NCBI GenBank assembly: GCA_035771175.1
Contig: CM069593.1
Span: forward strand, 36,995,741-37,059,740
Reading direction: 5' to 3'
Length of the DNA stretch: 64,000 bases
Source of the DNA: Paratinospora sagittata
Taxonomy: Eukaryota > Streptophyta > Magnoliopsida > Ranunculales > Menispermaceae
Of this stretch, positions 1-11,818 are shown in pieces. The stretch's first letter is position 1, and every line of letters starts with the position of its first letter. The position numbers were made by a program, and so were the translations under genes. The notes below the pieces were generated by a model that ran no database searches, had not been told where the DNA came from, and was given only the letters and a program-made list of their open reading frames with translations.

Positions 1-660
1 TGTGTGAAACTTGTTTGCAATGTTCTTGTGTATGTATCATAAGAAAATGTTGTGAATTGTTTAGATGACCCACTGGGCTTTCAAGCTTACCCCTATTTTT
101 CACATGCAGGTACTTAGAAAATAAAGTAGCAAGTTGTGACGTGGTTCAGTGAGAGGGGTAGGATGGTAATTTGGACAATATTTTAATTAGTGAATGAGTT
201 AATTACTTGCTTAACTTTGTGAACTTTTATTTAATAAGGGTTGTATTGACATTAGAAATTTTGATAAAACCTTATTATGATTATTGAAGGGATCATGATT
301 TACTTTGAATATATGTGCTTTGGACTTGAATTCATTAATTCTATTTAATAAATGTATTTAAAATATTGTGTCCATAATGGATGGACAAGGGCAATTACCC
401 TCATAATTCACTATAAAAATTTGTATAGTGGAATTATGTGGTCCGTAGCATGAAGATGAAAGGGTATTCGTTTATCTTAACCAGTAAGTTGGTAGGAAGA
501 CTGTAAACTCATAGTTTTGCAAATTTTACTATCTATATAATGATTATTGGTTAAGATAGAATGATAGGATTAACATCTCGATTTTCAGAGATTTTTCTCG
601 ATAAAATTAAAATATTCATTATTTTACTTAAAAATTAAGTTTTGAAAATCGGGGTGTTAC
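1..660 (+). repeat. 5' LTR (3' part only) of Tekay-1 gypsy element
   Basis: This stretch matches 9441-10092 almost base for base, with roughly 4-5% differences by eye. It lies directly upstream of a tRNA-Met primer-binding site, so it is the end of the 5' LTR; the beginning lies off the window. The LTR finishes near 660 in GGGGTGTTAC, where a canonical element would end in CA. The divergence between the two LTRs means the insertion is old. Confidence 0.9.
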
Positions 661-664
661 TGAT

Positions 665-676
665 TGGTATCAGAGC
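665..676 (+). other. Primer-binding site (tRNA-iMet) of Tekay-1
   Basis: TGGTATCAGAGC lies four bases after the LTR end. This 12-mer is the complement of the 3' end of plant initiator tRNA-Met, used to prime minus-strand cDNA by many plant LTR retrotransposons. It fixes the element's orientation as + strand. Confidence 0.9.
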
Positions 677-1460
677 TCAGGCTTCAGATCATGGGAAGTG
701 TTACAACAAATTTTGAGAAGTTTAGTATCAGTGACTAAGTATCAAATCTTTATGAGATTAGGGTTCAACTTGAGCGAGATAAATATGCTAATTATAAACT
801 TTACAATGTAATATTGAGAATGAAAGTACAGTGGGTCTAACAAATTCAAAGCTTTTAGGACATCGATTAGTGACGAGAACGTGTATGGAAACTGTTTGGT
901 TAGAATCTAAGATCTGGATGAATATTTTATTCTTGGTTCCGAAGCGGTCTGGGACATGGAGGAATTTAAGAGTATTTGAGGAGTCTTGAACTTGAAGACT
1001 AGCAGACCATGTTTGGTGAATGACTAACAACTCTGGACGAGCTTGTATCGCTACGTTCAACTGGTATGGGACAGCTTGGACATAGTGGGTACTTGGGAAG
1101 CCTTAGTTGGTAGGACATTTGCGCATTGTTTGGGTGTATTGAGGTTTCTTTGTGGAAGCTTATATCATCGGGCTAGAGTGGTATGGGACACTTGAATACG
1201 GAGGTTATAAGTGAAAGTTTGGGAATCTCTTTATACCATTGTTGTGTGGTGTTGTTTGTTTGTTTGTTTATCTTGTTTACATGTATCAAAACCAAATCCT
1301 GTACCTTATGGCAATCATGGATTGCCAAAATTTTATTAAACCTAGAAACTGAACCAATAGGATCATTTTATTTTCGAGAACTTAGAATTATGAATCTAGA
1401 GTCACCCTAACCGAAAATAATTATCTCTTGTAGTACTAAAGATGAGTTGAAATTTTATAG
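677..1460 (+). other. Untranslated leader of Tekay-1
   Basis: About 780 bases separate the primer-binding site from the gag start codon. I see no coding frame here that resembles a known protein; the short open frames are unrelated to retroelement domains. It is the expected position of the 5' leader and packaging region. Confidence 0.6.
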
Positions 1461-3920
1461 ATGGCTGCACCTCGAAGAAGAAACACAAGGTCTGTGAGTG
1501 AACTCATAAGGGACACTGAACCAGTTGTGCAGACACAACCGACATTCGAACCTCAGCCGACGGAGCAAGAACATGCAAATCTGACAGCGAATGTTGACTC
1601 TATTGGAACAGAGAATGTTCGACCTACAACAGTTCCAACCCCTGGAATTGTTTTGGGACCTGAGATGATGGCAGAATTTGTGCGACAAGTAGTGGAATAG
1701 GTGACCAGATAGATGCCTCAACCTCAATTGAATCCAACAATTGTAGTGCATAATGAACCAGGAGCTCGAAACATCAGGAAGCCTGAAGAAAAGGAATGGG
1801 CGGATCAATTGAGAGACTTCCAACGTATGCATCCTTCAAAATTTGAAGGAAAACCATATCCAAGGGAAGCTGACAAGTGGTTTCAGGAGGTTAAGTGTGA
1901 CGCTCCGAAAATTATTTAATCTAGCCCATAACCCAATTGCACTTTGCCCAAACTCCATGCGTTGCCTTGATTCGGTTTGGTGGTCGTGTGTGGTTAAATA
2001 CTCTCGCGAGGCTTGGTTGTGAGTAGACTTCATTTATGATTATATCTTTTATGTCATCATATCACTTATATATTGTATGTTGAAAGCATGAATGTGTTCT
2101 AATGTTTTAAATGATGCATTGATTTGAGAAAACCTTATGACTTTGGTTGGGCCCATCTATCTGGCTAATAGGGGGACTTAACCTTGTCATAGGAGGGTTT
2201 TAGGAAAGGAAGATATTGGGGTCAACGGTACGGTGAAATAGACGTGCACTAGTAACCCAAAATAAACATGATTGGGATCAACGGTACCGTGAAATAGACG
2301 TGCACTAGTAACCCAATGCATGTGGAATGTGGATCCAAATTGATAAGCTTTTACTTGCATCGAACTTATTATAAATGCTTGATATCTATATGTTATGAGC
2401 TTTTAATCATGCTACACATTGACATGCATACATGATATTTATTGATGAGTATTGATAGCATATTTGAATTCTATTCACTGGGCACCGTTGGCTCACCCTC
2501 ATTTTCCTCTTTCAGGTCCTTCTGTCCCGAATAAGGGCAAAGGATTAGTTATATCTTGAGGGCCTTGCCTGCGAGAGAATCCAAAGCCTCGATGTGAGTT
2601 GAGAGGCATTTTGATTGAATTGTGTTTTAAATTATGAAGTATTATATTTTGGATTATGTAATTATAACACTTACCACATTGTAGTATGGGTGAGTTGGGA
2701 CTTGTTAGATAGACCATGTGGGCATATGACGGTTTTTATTTGTACCCACAAATTTGGACTTTATGTGTATGTCAATCTTAATGAACTGTAGGGATTATGA
2801 TTTTATTTATGGTTCATTTTTATGGATTATCTCTTGTCTTGGATGATTAATACGGTGGGTAGTTTTGTTTAGTACCTTTTGATATTATGTCGTTGTTTGA
2901 GATAAGGCTCGTAGGGTCTCAACCACCTCACGGGAGTTGATGAGTGGTCAGAGATGCCTACGCCGGGCCTCCCGCCCCGGCATTCCGCACGCCACTCCCT
3001 GCGGGGTTGGTGGTCCGGGGTGCGGGGTCGCCACATTAAGGAACACTTGGAAGTTCTTAGAGTGATTGGTCCAAGAATGGTGGCGATTGCGGCTCACCAA
3101 TTCATAGGTGAGGCCAAACATTGGTGGAGAATGGTTAAAGAAAGTCCTACAGTGGACGTGAACACTATGACCTGGACAACTTTTGAGGAGATATTTTATG
3201 ATAAATTCTTCCCCAAGGCGAACAAAAAAGAATTACAATCTAAATTTGTGAGGCTGACACAGAGGAACATGACAGTGGTAGAGTATGAGGCTAAGTTTAT
3301 TGAACTTTCTAGATTTGCTCATGAACTGGTAGTCAATGAACAGATGAAAGCTAGTAGGTTCGCAGAGGGTCTCAAAATGAAAATTAGAAAGGTGGTTGTT
3401 CCGATGAATCTGGAGACTTATAAAGAGGTGGTTGAACGAGCTTTGTTAGTAGAAAGAGAACTGAACCTGCAAGAAACAATATGGAACAAAAACAAAAGGC
3501 CTCAAGGACAAAATTTTGATTACCAGAGTAATTACAACAAGAGGCAAAATGTGAATAACTTCGGTGGCAATGGTAATAATTGGAACAGAGACAAGTTCAA
3601 CAATGGGAACCAGTGGAACAGGGGGCAAAATCATAACAAGGGATCAGGATGGTCTAGGCATAATGGTGGACAACAGATGCAGCAAAACAATATTCGTGCA
3701 CCCCAACAAAATAAACATCAAGTAGTAACTACGAGACTTTGCTTCAAATGCAATTGACCGGGTCATGTGGCACAAAATTGCACTATGCAAGGAGTTCGAC
3801 AAAATTTTCGTCCGGGCAACTGGCAGAACAACAACAATGTGCAAGGACTAAATCAAGCCAATCGTCCAAGCTATAATCAGAATCAAATTCAAAATCAAAA
3901 TCAAGGCAGAGTCTTTGCAA
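1461..3920 (+). pseudogene. gag of Tekay-1 (chromovirus), broken
   Basis: Gag, the virus-like-particle protein. The frame opens at 1461 (MAAPRRRNTR...), has TAG stops at 1698-1700 and 1710-1712, and is split by a solo LTR at 1896-3035. With the LTR and one target-site copy ignored, the frame continues in phase from the lysine codon at 1893-1895 to GAA at 3041. The retrotransposon gag (capsid) domain covers about 3041-3480 (GEAKHWWR, FPKANKKELQSKF). An Asn/Gln/Gly-rich linker follows. Then comes a CCHC zinc knuckle, C-x2-C-x4-H-x4-C at about 3743-3780, cut by a TGA at 3755-3757. No functional Gag can be made. Confidence 0.9.
1896..3035 (+). mobile_element. Solo LTR (family S1), internally deleted, in Tekay-1 gag
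   Basis: It begins TGTGACGCTCCG, ends GGGGTCGCCACA, and is flanked by the 5-bp target-site duplication TTAAG (1891-1895 and 3036-3040). There is no internal coding region, so it is a solo LTR left by LTR-LTR recombination. Compared with the members at 19160-22105 and 22547-25526 it lacks about 1.8 kb after 'CCTTGATT'. The GC-rich 3' end (2955-3035) and a duplicated block around 2218-2320 are shared with the other two copies. The family is probably a long-LTR gypsy (Tekay/Del) group, judging by the ends and length only. Confidence 0.95.
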
Positions 3921-4400
3921 TGACAGAAGGAAATCCTGAACTAGAAGTTGGTGCAAATGAAGTAGTGGAAGGTACTTTCATTTTATTTCATGTTACAGTT
4001 AAAATCTTGTTTGATTCTGGAGCATCAAGGTCTTTCATTTTTGAAAACTTAGCCAGGAAACTACAACTTTCCACTGTACCTTTATCTGTCGTTATGAAGA
4101 TTTCAACACCAGTAGGAGTAAACGTCCCCACAACTGAAAAATGTAATTGTGACCTTTGAATTAATGATAAGCTGATTTCAGCTGAATTGATACTCTTACC
4201 CATTAATGATTATGATGTAATCTTGGGTATGGATTGGTTATCTGAGTACCAAGCCCAGATCGATTGCCTTCGAAAGAAGATTACTTTGCGATTACCTTCG
4301 GGAGAGTTGGTTAAAATCTATGGGGATAGAAACAAAATTCCGAGGAATATCATGTCTGCACTCCTCGAATCTGTGAATCAAAAAGAGGAATTTAAAACCC
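3921..4400 (+). pseudogene. Aspartic protease domain of Tekay-1 Pol, broken
   Basis: Retropepsin-type protease that would cleave the Gag-Pol polyprotein. The catalytic motif LFDSGAS lies at about 4009-4029 and the downstream flap-side motif ILGMDWL at about 4220-4240. A TGA at 4157-4159 interrupts the frame; both sides stay in the same frame as RT. Upstream it continues from the gag linker without a boundary codon, as is usual in chromoviruses with a single gag-pol ORF. Confidence 0.85.
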
Positions 4401-5239
4401 TAACAGAAACTGAGCCTCTAAAGACCTTGAGGAATTTAGAAGAGCACTTAGTGGTTAGAGACTTCCCTGAAGTGTTTCCCGAAGAATTACCAAGATTACC
4501 TCCTAAGCGGGAAATAGAGTTCAAGATAGAACTATACCCTGAAACAGACCCCATAGCCATGTCACCCTACAGAATGGCCCCTGGCGAACTAATAGAACTA
4601 AGGACTCAGGTTGATGATCTTAGTGCGAAGGAATTTATCCAGCCGAGCGAATCACCCTGGGGAGCACCAGTGTTGTTTGTCAAAAAGAAAGATGGGTCGA
4701 TGAGACTGTGTATTGACTACAGAAAATTAAACCAAGTCACAGTCAAGAACAAATACCCCATTCCCAGAATAGATGATTTGTTCGATCAACTGAAGGGAGC
4801 AACTTGTTTTTCCAAGATTGACCTAAGGTCCGGTTATCACCAACTTAGAATAAAAACGTCAGATATACCGAAGACAACATTCAGGACTAGGTATGGACAC
4901 TTTGAATTCAGAGTCATGCCATTTGGACTCACTAATGCACCAACAACATTTATGGATCTCATGAATAGGACGTTTAGGCCTCATCTAGACAAATTTGTAG
5001 TGGTATTTGTTGATGATATTTTGGTTTATTCGAAAACCAATGAGGAACATCAGGAACACCTTACAGTAGTTTTGGAAACATTGAGACGAAATCAATTGTA
5101 TGCCAAATTTGAAAAATGTGAATTTTGGACGAAGTCAGTCAAATTTTTGGGCCATGTAGTGTCATCAGAAGGGATATCCGTAGATCCAACAAAAGTTGAA
5201 GTAGTAATGAACTGGGAAAAGCCAAAATCAGTGACATAA
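4401..5239 (+). pseudogene. Reverse transcriptase of Tekay-1
   Basis: RNA-dependent DNA polymerase of a Ty3/gypsy element. Visible blocks in order are [49 protein letters not shown], the MPFGLTNAP block and the catalytic FVDDILVYS at about 5008-5034. The frame stops at TAA 5237-5239, in the usual '(I/L)RSFLGLxGYYRRFI' region, which continues in the same frame afterwards. The polymerase core itself has no visible break, but the protein is cut before the connection and RNase H domains. Confidence 0.93.
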
Positions 5240-5782
5240 ATTAGAAGCTTTTTAGGACTAGTCGGTTACTATAGAAGATTTATTCTAAATTTTTCGAGAC
5301 TAGCTGAGCCTATGACAAAGCTAACAAGGAAGGATGCCAAATTTAGTTGGAATGAGAAATGCGAGAATTCCATTCAAGAGTTGAAGAGACGATTGACCAC
5401 AGCCCCAATATTGATCACTCCTGCAAGCGGAGTCGGTTATGTTATTTACACAGATGCTTCTAAGAATGGTCTTGGCGTTGTTCTGATGCAGGAAGTTAAA
5501 GTGGTTGCTTATGCTTCTAGGCAACTTAAGACTCATGAACAGAATTACCTGACTCATGATTTAGAATTGGCTGCTATTGTGTTCTCCTTGAAGATATGGA
5601 GACACTATCTTTATGGAGAGAAATCTAATTTATACTCTGATCATAAGAGTTTGAAGTACATCTATACGCAAAAGGAGTTAAATTTGAGGCAAAGGAGATG
5701 GATGGAATTGCTGAATGATTATGATTTTCAGCTGCATTATCACCCAGGGAAGGCCAACGTAGTCGCCGATGCTTTAAGTTGA
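5240..5782 (+). pseudogene. RNase H domain of Tekay-1 Pol
   Basis: Ribonuclease H that removes RNA from the cDNA hybrid. It continues the RT frame: YYRRFI just after the stop, then the TDASKNGLG block at about 5450, the [18 protein letters not shown] helix and YSDHKSLKY, and ends with the gypsy-typical [17 protein letters not shown] at 5780-5782 follows directly, where an arginine codon is usual (ADALSRK). CGA to TGA by deamination would explain it. Confidence 0.92.
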
Positions 5783-7062
5783 AAATCTTATAAGAATGAT
5801 GCAGAAAAAGCCCAGATGTACCAATTAATTGAAGATTATAATTTTGGCGTACAAAAAGGTGAAAATCTGATTTTCTTATATAATATGAGCTGCAAGCCAG
5901 ACCTACTACATCAAATTAAGGAAGGTCAAGCTCTGGATAGAAAATTGATAAAATGGGTGGCAGTTGCAAGAGCCAATAATGGAAATGCAAATTTCAAGAT
6001 CGATTCAGAGGGGTTATTGAGATTCAGAAACCGAATTTGTATACCTAGAATTGAGGAAATTAAAAAGATCTTATTTGATGAGGCACATCAGACTAAATAC
6101 ACTTTACATCCTGGTGGAGATAAGATGTACCAAAATTTGAAGAAAAACTACTGGTGGAAAGGTATGAAGAGAGATGTGGCCAAATATGTGTCTAAATGCC
6201 TTACATGTCAGCAAGTTAAGGCCGAACATAAAAGACCGTCTGGATTGTTACAACTTTTAAAAACCCCTGAATGGAAATGGGATAACATAGCAATGGATTT
6301 CGTCGGAGCTCTTCCTAGAAATCAGAAAGGTGAGGATAAGGTTTGGGTAATTGTGGATCGACTTACTAAAGTGGCACACTTCTTACCTATTAAATCCACA
6401 GATCTTATTAGTAAACTAGGCGAGCAGTATGTTAAAGAGATTGTGAAGCTACACGGAGTACCCAAATCGATAGTGTCAGATAGAGATTCCTTATTCACAT
6501 CTCAGTTCTGGCAGAGCTTACAGCGGGAATTGGGAACCAAATTAACCATGAGCACCGCCTATCATCCTCAGACAGATGGTCAATCCGAAAGGGTTATTCA
6601 GATCCAAGAAGACATGTTGAGAGCTTGTGTACTAGATTTCAAGGGAAATTGGAGTAATACTTACACCTAGCAGAGTTTGCTTATAACAATAGTTACCAGG
6701 CAAGTATACAAATGGCTCCATATGAAGCCCTATATGGACGACCATGTAGGTCACCACTGTGTTGGGCCGATTGGGAAGATAAGGTACTTACAGGACCTGA
6801 TATAATAATTGTGATGAACGAAAAAGTGAAGTTGATCCAGAAAAGACTAGTTACTGCACAGAGTAGGCAAAAGAGCTACGCAGATAAGAGGCGCCAACCT
6901 TTAGAGTTCCAAAAAGGTGATAAGATATTTCTGAGAATAAGCCCTCAAAAAGGCATCATGAGGTTTGGTAAGAAATGGAAATTATCACCTCGGTTCATCA
7001 GTCCGTTCAAGATCAGCGATCGAGTTGGCAAGAATGCTTACAAACTAGACTTATCAAACTAG
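5783..7062 (+). pseudogene. Integrase of Tekay-1, frameshifted
   Basis: Integrase inserts the cDNA into the host genome. The HHCC zinc-binding region includes HPGGDKMY and [11 protein letters not shown] (about 6109-6225). The catalytic core shows the DDE residues in [16 protein letters not shown] and TDGQSERV (about 6294-6594). A net one-base change near 6655-6665 shifts the frame and creates TAG at 6668-6670; the core resumes at [14 protein letters not shown] and MAPYEALYGRP (6712 onward). The C-terminal GPF-like part ends near 7062 at a second frameshift. Confidence 0.92.
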
Positions 7063-7090
7063 TTTATCCGCCATCCACAATGTATTCCAT

Positions 7091-7342
7091 ATGTCGATGT
7101 TGCAAAAATATGAACCAGACCCTTTCCACACCATCGATTGGAAAGAAGTAAAAGTACAAGCTGATGCCACCTATGAAGAAGGACCTTTAAAGATCCTAGA
7201 TTGGAAAGTTCATAGTTTGAGAGGCAAAGACATTCCATTAGTTAAAGTGTTGTGGAAGCATCATGGAGATGAAGAAGCCACTTGGGAACCTGAAAGTGAA
7301 ATGAAGGCCAAATATGCCGACTTATTTCAAAGAACACTTTAG
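7091..7342 (+). pseudogene. Chromodomain at the Pol C-terminus of Tekay-1
   Basis: The C-terminal tail, in a different frame from 6712-7062 because of an indel near 7060-7080, carries the motif IPLVKVLWKHHGDEEATWEPESEMK. This is a plant chromodomain, thought to steer integration to heterochromatin by reading histone marks. Its presence makes this element a chromovirus. With the tRNA-Met primer site and an LTR over 2.6 kb, the best lineage match is Tekay/Del. Confidence 0.9.
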
Positions 7343-7430
7343 GTTTCGAGATACAACTGGTCAACAGTGGAAAAAGTTGAACATCATCAAGTAAGTAAGC
7401 TTATACTTTAATTTCGGGATGAAATTTCTT

Positions 7431-7445
7431 TTAAGGCGGGAAGAA
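7431..7445 (+). other. Polypurine tract of Tekay-1
   Basis: TTAAGGCGGGAAGAA lies immediately before the 3' LTR start (TGTAATCCCC at 7446). It is the purine-rich primer for plus-strand DNA synthesis expected at this position. Confidence 0.85.
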
Positions 7446-10092
7446 TGTAATCCCCTGAAAAAAAAAAAAAAAAAACTCACGTACTCACCTTCTTCGCCGC
7501 CTCCGATGACATCGCCCTGCGATCAAGCAATCTCTCTCGCCCTACAAAATCGCCTCTCTCATTCAAAATCCAATCGCGCCTCTTTAGCCTTGAAAAATCG
7601 CCTCTCTCTTTCAAAATCCAATCGCGCCTCTCTCGCCTTGCAATCCCTATGCTCTCGCTACAATCTTGCCTTCTATAGCTGCAATCTCGCCCTCTACAGC
7701 TGCAATCTCGCTACAATCTCGCCCCTCTCTCTCAAAACCTCAATGGCACAAGCCCCTCTCTCTCGAAACCAATCGCACAAAACCCAACTCTCCCTCTAGA
7801 AACCCAGCCGCACAAAAACCCAATCGCCTCTCTCTTCTCTCTTCTTTTCTCCACCATTGCACGCTGCAACTCCCATCTGGTTCATCGCCACTGTTGAGTC
7901 ACCGTCTGTAGCTGCTGCTACTTCATCACTGTCGCTCATCACCGTTGCTGCTCATCGCCGTTGCGACTTCGATTCTTCTTCTCCTCTGCTCTCTTGCTCT
8001 TGCCAGGTCTCTCTCTCAACTCTCTGCTCAAAACCCCAATGCCTGAAACCCCATCTCGTCATTGTAACCAAAACTCCAAGCAACATCATCACCCAATCCT
8101 TTCATCCGAACGCGCAAGACTCCAAACTTCTCTCTCGCCGCTACAACTCGCCCCTCTCATCTCTATCGCTCGAACTCAAACCCGTATGTCTCTTTGAAAT
8201 CTCGTCGCTCTCTCTCTCTCTTCTCTTCTCAGCCATCTTCCCCTGCTCTCTTCGCTCTCTGATCCCTCGCTCTCTCGCTCTGAATCTCTCTCTCGAAACC
8301 CTCTCTCAACACCCAAACTCTCTCACGCCTTTCTTTGCTTTGCTCGCTCCGTTCCCCGCGGCACATCGCCACCATCACCTCTCTGCAACTCACCACCATC
8401 AACACCTCCCTTCTTCTTTATTTCCCTATTCCATTTTGATTTTTTTTAAACGTCCCACAGCACACACCTATTATAGATTATATTGTATATCACACCTTTT
8501 CAAAATGCTTCACACATCACCACACATTATATATATACCACATATTGTATTATACTATGTTATACCATACACATTATTATATCATATCACAAGGCATTAT
8601 AATATGTTATTTTATATATATATATATACTTGTTTAAACATCCCACCACCATATATATGTATATATTTCTACACTCATAATCGTTCTTATGAGTAATTAT
8701 ATTAACAAATGTAATACACGTGTACAGGTTGAGTACTAGGCGTGACAAGGAATTTAAGGGATTTGGAATTTAGCGATTCAGGTGGGGATGATTTTATACC
8801 TTCATAATATTTTATTTTGATATATAGATAGGAATGTTAAATTAATTAGGTCTATAGTATTATTAAATTGTTTATGCATGCCTATTGTACATTATTTTAT
8901 ATATACCATGTTGTGATTGATAGCCATAATGATATGTGTGTCAACATAACTTCTTGTTTTGATTAGATGATAATTGGATGCATGCAATTCATGTGATATT
9001 TGAGACTCATTTATAAATTATAATGCCTGATAATGAAACGTATGACTTGGAATATTGACATAGTAAGGTTCATGTGTTAATACTATTATATTTGGCATTG
9101 TGACATGATACGATGTGTAGTGGAATTTGAATATGGCTTGTGAATACAATTAATAGCATCCTTAGGTTGTATGTATGGTGTGACATCACTAAAGAACATA
9201 ATTAAGATAAAAATCACACATATGGGGCAGTTATTCTAAGGAATATCGCCATTGATTATTATGGGGCAGTTATTCTAAGGAATATCGCCAATGTTTATTA
9301 TGAGGCAGTTATTCATGATGAATATCGCCAACGAGTTTCTAATTTTTGGGTAGTGCCACCATGTATATGATTTCCTAAAGGTACGTGATTCAGAAAGTGA
9401 TAAAATTCTCGACTCAAACAATCTAATGTTGCAACGATTAATGTGTGAAACTTGTTTGTAATGTTCTTGTGTATGTATCATAATAAAATGTTGTGAATGG
9501 TTTAGATGACCCACTGGGCTTTCAAGCTTACCCCTATTTTTCACATGCAGGTACTTAGAAAATAAAGTAGCAAGTTGTGACGTGGTTCAGTGATAGGGGT
9601 AGGATGGTAATCTAGACAATATTTTAATTAGTGAATGAGTTAATTACTTATTTAACTTTGTGAACTTTTATTTAATAAGGGTTGTATTGACGTTAGAAAT
9701 TTTGATAAAACCTTATTATGATTATTGAAGGGATCATGATTTACTTTGAATATATGTGCTTTGGGCTTGAATTCATTAATTCTATTTAATGAATGTATTT
9801 AAAATATTGTGTTCATAATGGATGGACAAGGGCAAGTACCCTCATAATTCACTATAGAAATCTGTATAGTGGAATTATGTGGTCCGTAGCATTAAGATGA
9901 AAGGGTATTCGTTTATCTTAACCAATAAATTGGTTGGAAGACTGTAAACTCATAGTTTTGCAAATTTTACTATCTATATAAGGATTATGGGTTAAGATAG
10001 ACGGATAAGATTAAGACCTCGATTTTTCGAGATTTTTCTTGATAGAATTAAAATATTCATTATTCTACTTAAAAATTAAGTTTTGAAAATCG
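7446..10092 (+). repeat. 3' LTR of Tekay-1, truncated at its end
   Basis: It starts TGTAATCCCC after the polypurine tract, and its last 650 bases repeat window positions 1-650. It is about 2.65 kb long and breaks off at 10092 inside the terminal TTGAAAATCGGGG block, so the true end and target-site duplication are lost. The first 900 bases are very CT-rich and give long Ser/Leu-rich open frames without domains. From about 8450 the sequence is AT-rich. The break joins it to a rearranged copia LTR fragment. Confidence 0.92.
9221..9333 (+). repeat. Three tandem 39-bp repeats in the Tekay-1 LTR
   Basis: A unit starting TATGGGGCAGTTATTC and ending in ATATCGCCA plus a short tail recurs at 9221, 9260 and 9299. 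The first two are nearly identical; the third has several changes. Short tandem repeats inside U3 are common in plant LTRs and may modulate promoter activity. Confidence 0.85.
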
Positions 10093-10108
10093 TTCACAAA
10101 GTATAGGT

Positions 10109-10205
10109 GCGAGACCATTGTGACGCCACCACTTAGACTGGAGACTAATCTAGTTGATTATTTTGAAAGCTATTTTTTAGTGATTATTGCCACCATACAG
10201 TCACA
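10109..10205 (+). repeat. 3' end fragment of copia LTR (family C1)
   Basis: It matches the last 97 bases of the LTRs ending at 12686 and 31106 (GCGAGACCATTGTG ... CATACAGTCACA). It is followed by GAACT, the same host intron sequence that follows the copia element at 31106, so it descends from the same insertion by duplication. The 16 bases before it (10093-10108) are unassigned. Confidence 0.85.
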
Positions 10206-10271
10206 GAACTATCTAAATTAATTCTACATGCCATTATTGGTTGCTTCAAATAACACGAAGAATAATGAAAT
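10206..10271 (+). pseudogene. Intron 12 / exon 13 fragment of the LW-domain gene
   Basis: It matches copy B positions 16008-16073: the end of intron 12 and the first 22 bases of exon 13 (ATAACACGAAGAA...). The acceptor AG is mutated to AA. The match stops after 'GAAAT', where unrelated spacer begins. Identical fragments sit at 12687-12752 and 31107-31172. Confidence 0.85.
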
Positions 10272-11300
10272 CACGGCCTTAATTAAAAAACTAAAGATAG
10301 CCTTAATTTAAAAGTCTTCCAGCTATCAACTACATCTTTTCCTCAAGAAATCACGGCCAAAAATAGGAATTGTATGGAATGGTAAGGCACGCCCACGCTC
10401 TATCAAACATACTCAACTCTGCACACACTGGGTAAATAGAACGCGCCCGCGCCTTAAGCAAAAACCTCTTATGGATCGTTCACAGTCTTGAGCTCCAAAT
10501 TTTCTTCAAAATTTATGACTTCGCTCAAATCATGTTAAGTATTCGATTCCAACCTCATTTTGATGCAATTCTTCAATCTACTTCACAAAATACAAAACAT
10601 AATCAAAATCTAAGATTTAAGCATTTTTAAACATTAAAGCACAAGGGAAAGTTACAAGTTATATAGCTATTATACACTCTATCAAGGAGTAATTAAAACA
10701 TGCCTCTCTGATGTACTAAAAGAGTAACATTCTGAAAAGAAAGGCATGCACACATCTTTCTATGATATTATTTGAGATTATTCCCATCATTAGTTGTGAG
10801 CTTATATATGCCACAAGAGCCTTAATATGGTATTGGTGAGCATGGCCCTGTGAAATGCTATAATTTAAATAAGAAAAAAATAAGTTTGACATATTTTTAG
10901 CTTGAAAATTTAAGAAGGTGAATAGAAAGCCCATCCGTTTTCATTAAAGGTGGATTTAGTTTCCCTAGTTTTAATAACTTCTTATTCTTATTATTATCAG
11001 TGAATATTAGTATTATTATTATTAGAGATAAGTACATATTAATAATTTATGCTATATAAAGACAAAACTCCTTAAAACTGTCAAATAGTATTATATAAAA
11101 ATATATATATTTATAGGTAATATGATAATTAGGCACTAAAAGATTTCTTCTATAGTGTTAGTAAATATAAAATTTATTTTAAGAATTATTTTCTGCCCTG
11201 TTTTTTTTTTCCTTTTTTGGTTATTTTCAGCCTTTTTTTAAATTGTGTGCAACACACATGCGCATGAATTAGAGAATTTTGAAACTTTGGTAGAAATAAA
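10272..11300. other. Intergenic spacer of the duplicated array (no gene seen)
   Basis: This non-coding block starts CACGGCCTTAATT and is repeated at 12753-13214 (shorter) and 31173-31855. The last 350 bases are AT-rich. I see no conserved ORF or RNA gene; the small frames on both strands lack any recognisable motif. The repetition at three places marks it as part of the tandemly duplicated unit upstream of each gene promoter. Confidence 0.7.
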
Positions 11301-11818
11301 AGCTTCAACTATTATTTTTTGTTGTACATAATTTTGGAAATTCGATAATGCAATTTTTATTTTTTAGATTTTTATTATTTTTAAGTTTGACATTATCATT
11401 TTAAACATGAAATAAGAATTTTTTTTTTTACAATATAAGATTACAATAACCTTTTGTCAAATATATTTATAATTTAAAAGCCAAACCGTTTCGGGTAAGA
11501 AAAGAAAAGCTCAAACCATTTCCATGTGAAACCCAAGCGCAGTTAGCTATGTAAAGCGCACTTGACAGCTGAAAACGTACATGACAAGTTATTCAAGAAG
11601 GTTATAGTTTTTAACCGTTATCACATTTATTTTTTTAACTATAAATAATTAGGTGAGTAGAGGTAATTGAGTATTATCATCGATTAGTTACAAATCTGTT
11701 CTTCCTTTCATTCCTTGCTTTCTCTCTTTCTCTGATCTCTGCTCTCTTCATCACCAAACCCATCTTCTTCAATTAATAATCAACACATTTTTACCTAAGG
11801 AGAATTAATATCATGAAG
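11301..11818 (+). promoter_or_regulatory. Promoter and 5' UTR of LW-domain gene copy A (gene body lost)
   Basis: This is the same upstream region as at 32225-32741 and 43660-44163. It has a TATA box TATAAATA at 11640-11647, a 5' UTR rich in CT (CTTTCTCTCTTTCTC) and a start codon in AATTAATATCATGAA at 11813-11815. Directly after ATGAA the gene is replaced by the interior of a copia LTR, so this promoter now faces a repeat. It retains the full proximal promoter, unlike copy B. Confidence 0.8.

Noticed and set aside
665..676. tRNA gene suggested by tRNA-Met-like sequence (also 17681, 41677, 49840, 53246, 61773)
   Set aside because: Only the 12-15 bases complementary to the tRNA 3' end are present; no cloverleaf. 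They are primer-binding sites.
2499..2717. A 72-residue ORF that recurs at 21569-21787 and 22867-23085
   Set aside because: The recurrence is due to the S1 LTR being present three times; it sits wholly in LTR sequence with no start or domain support.
7419..8696. Long overlapping ORFs (up to 279 residues) in the + strand
   Set aside because: They lie in the CT-rich first part of the Tekay-1 3' LTR, are Ser/Leu/Pro-rich without domains, and reflect composition.
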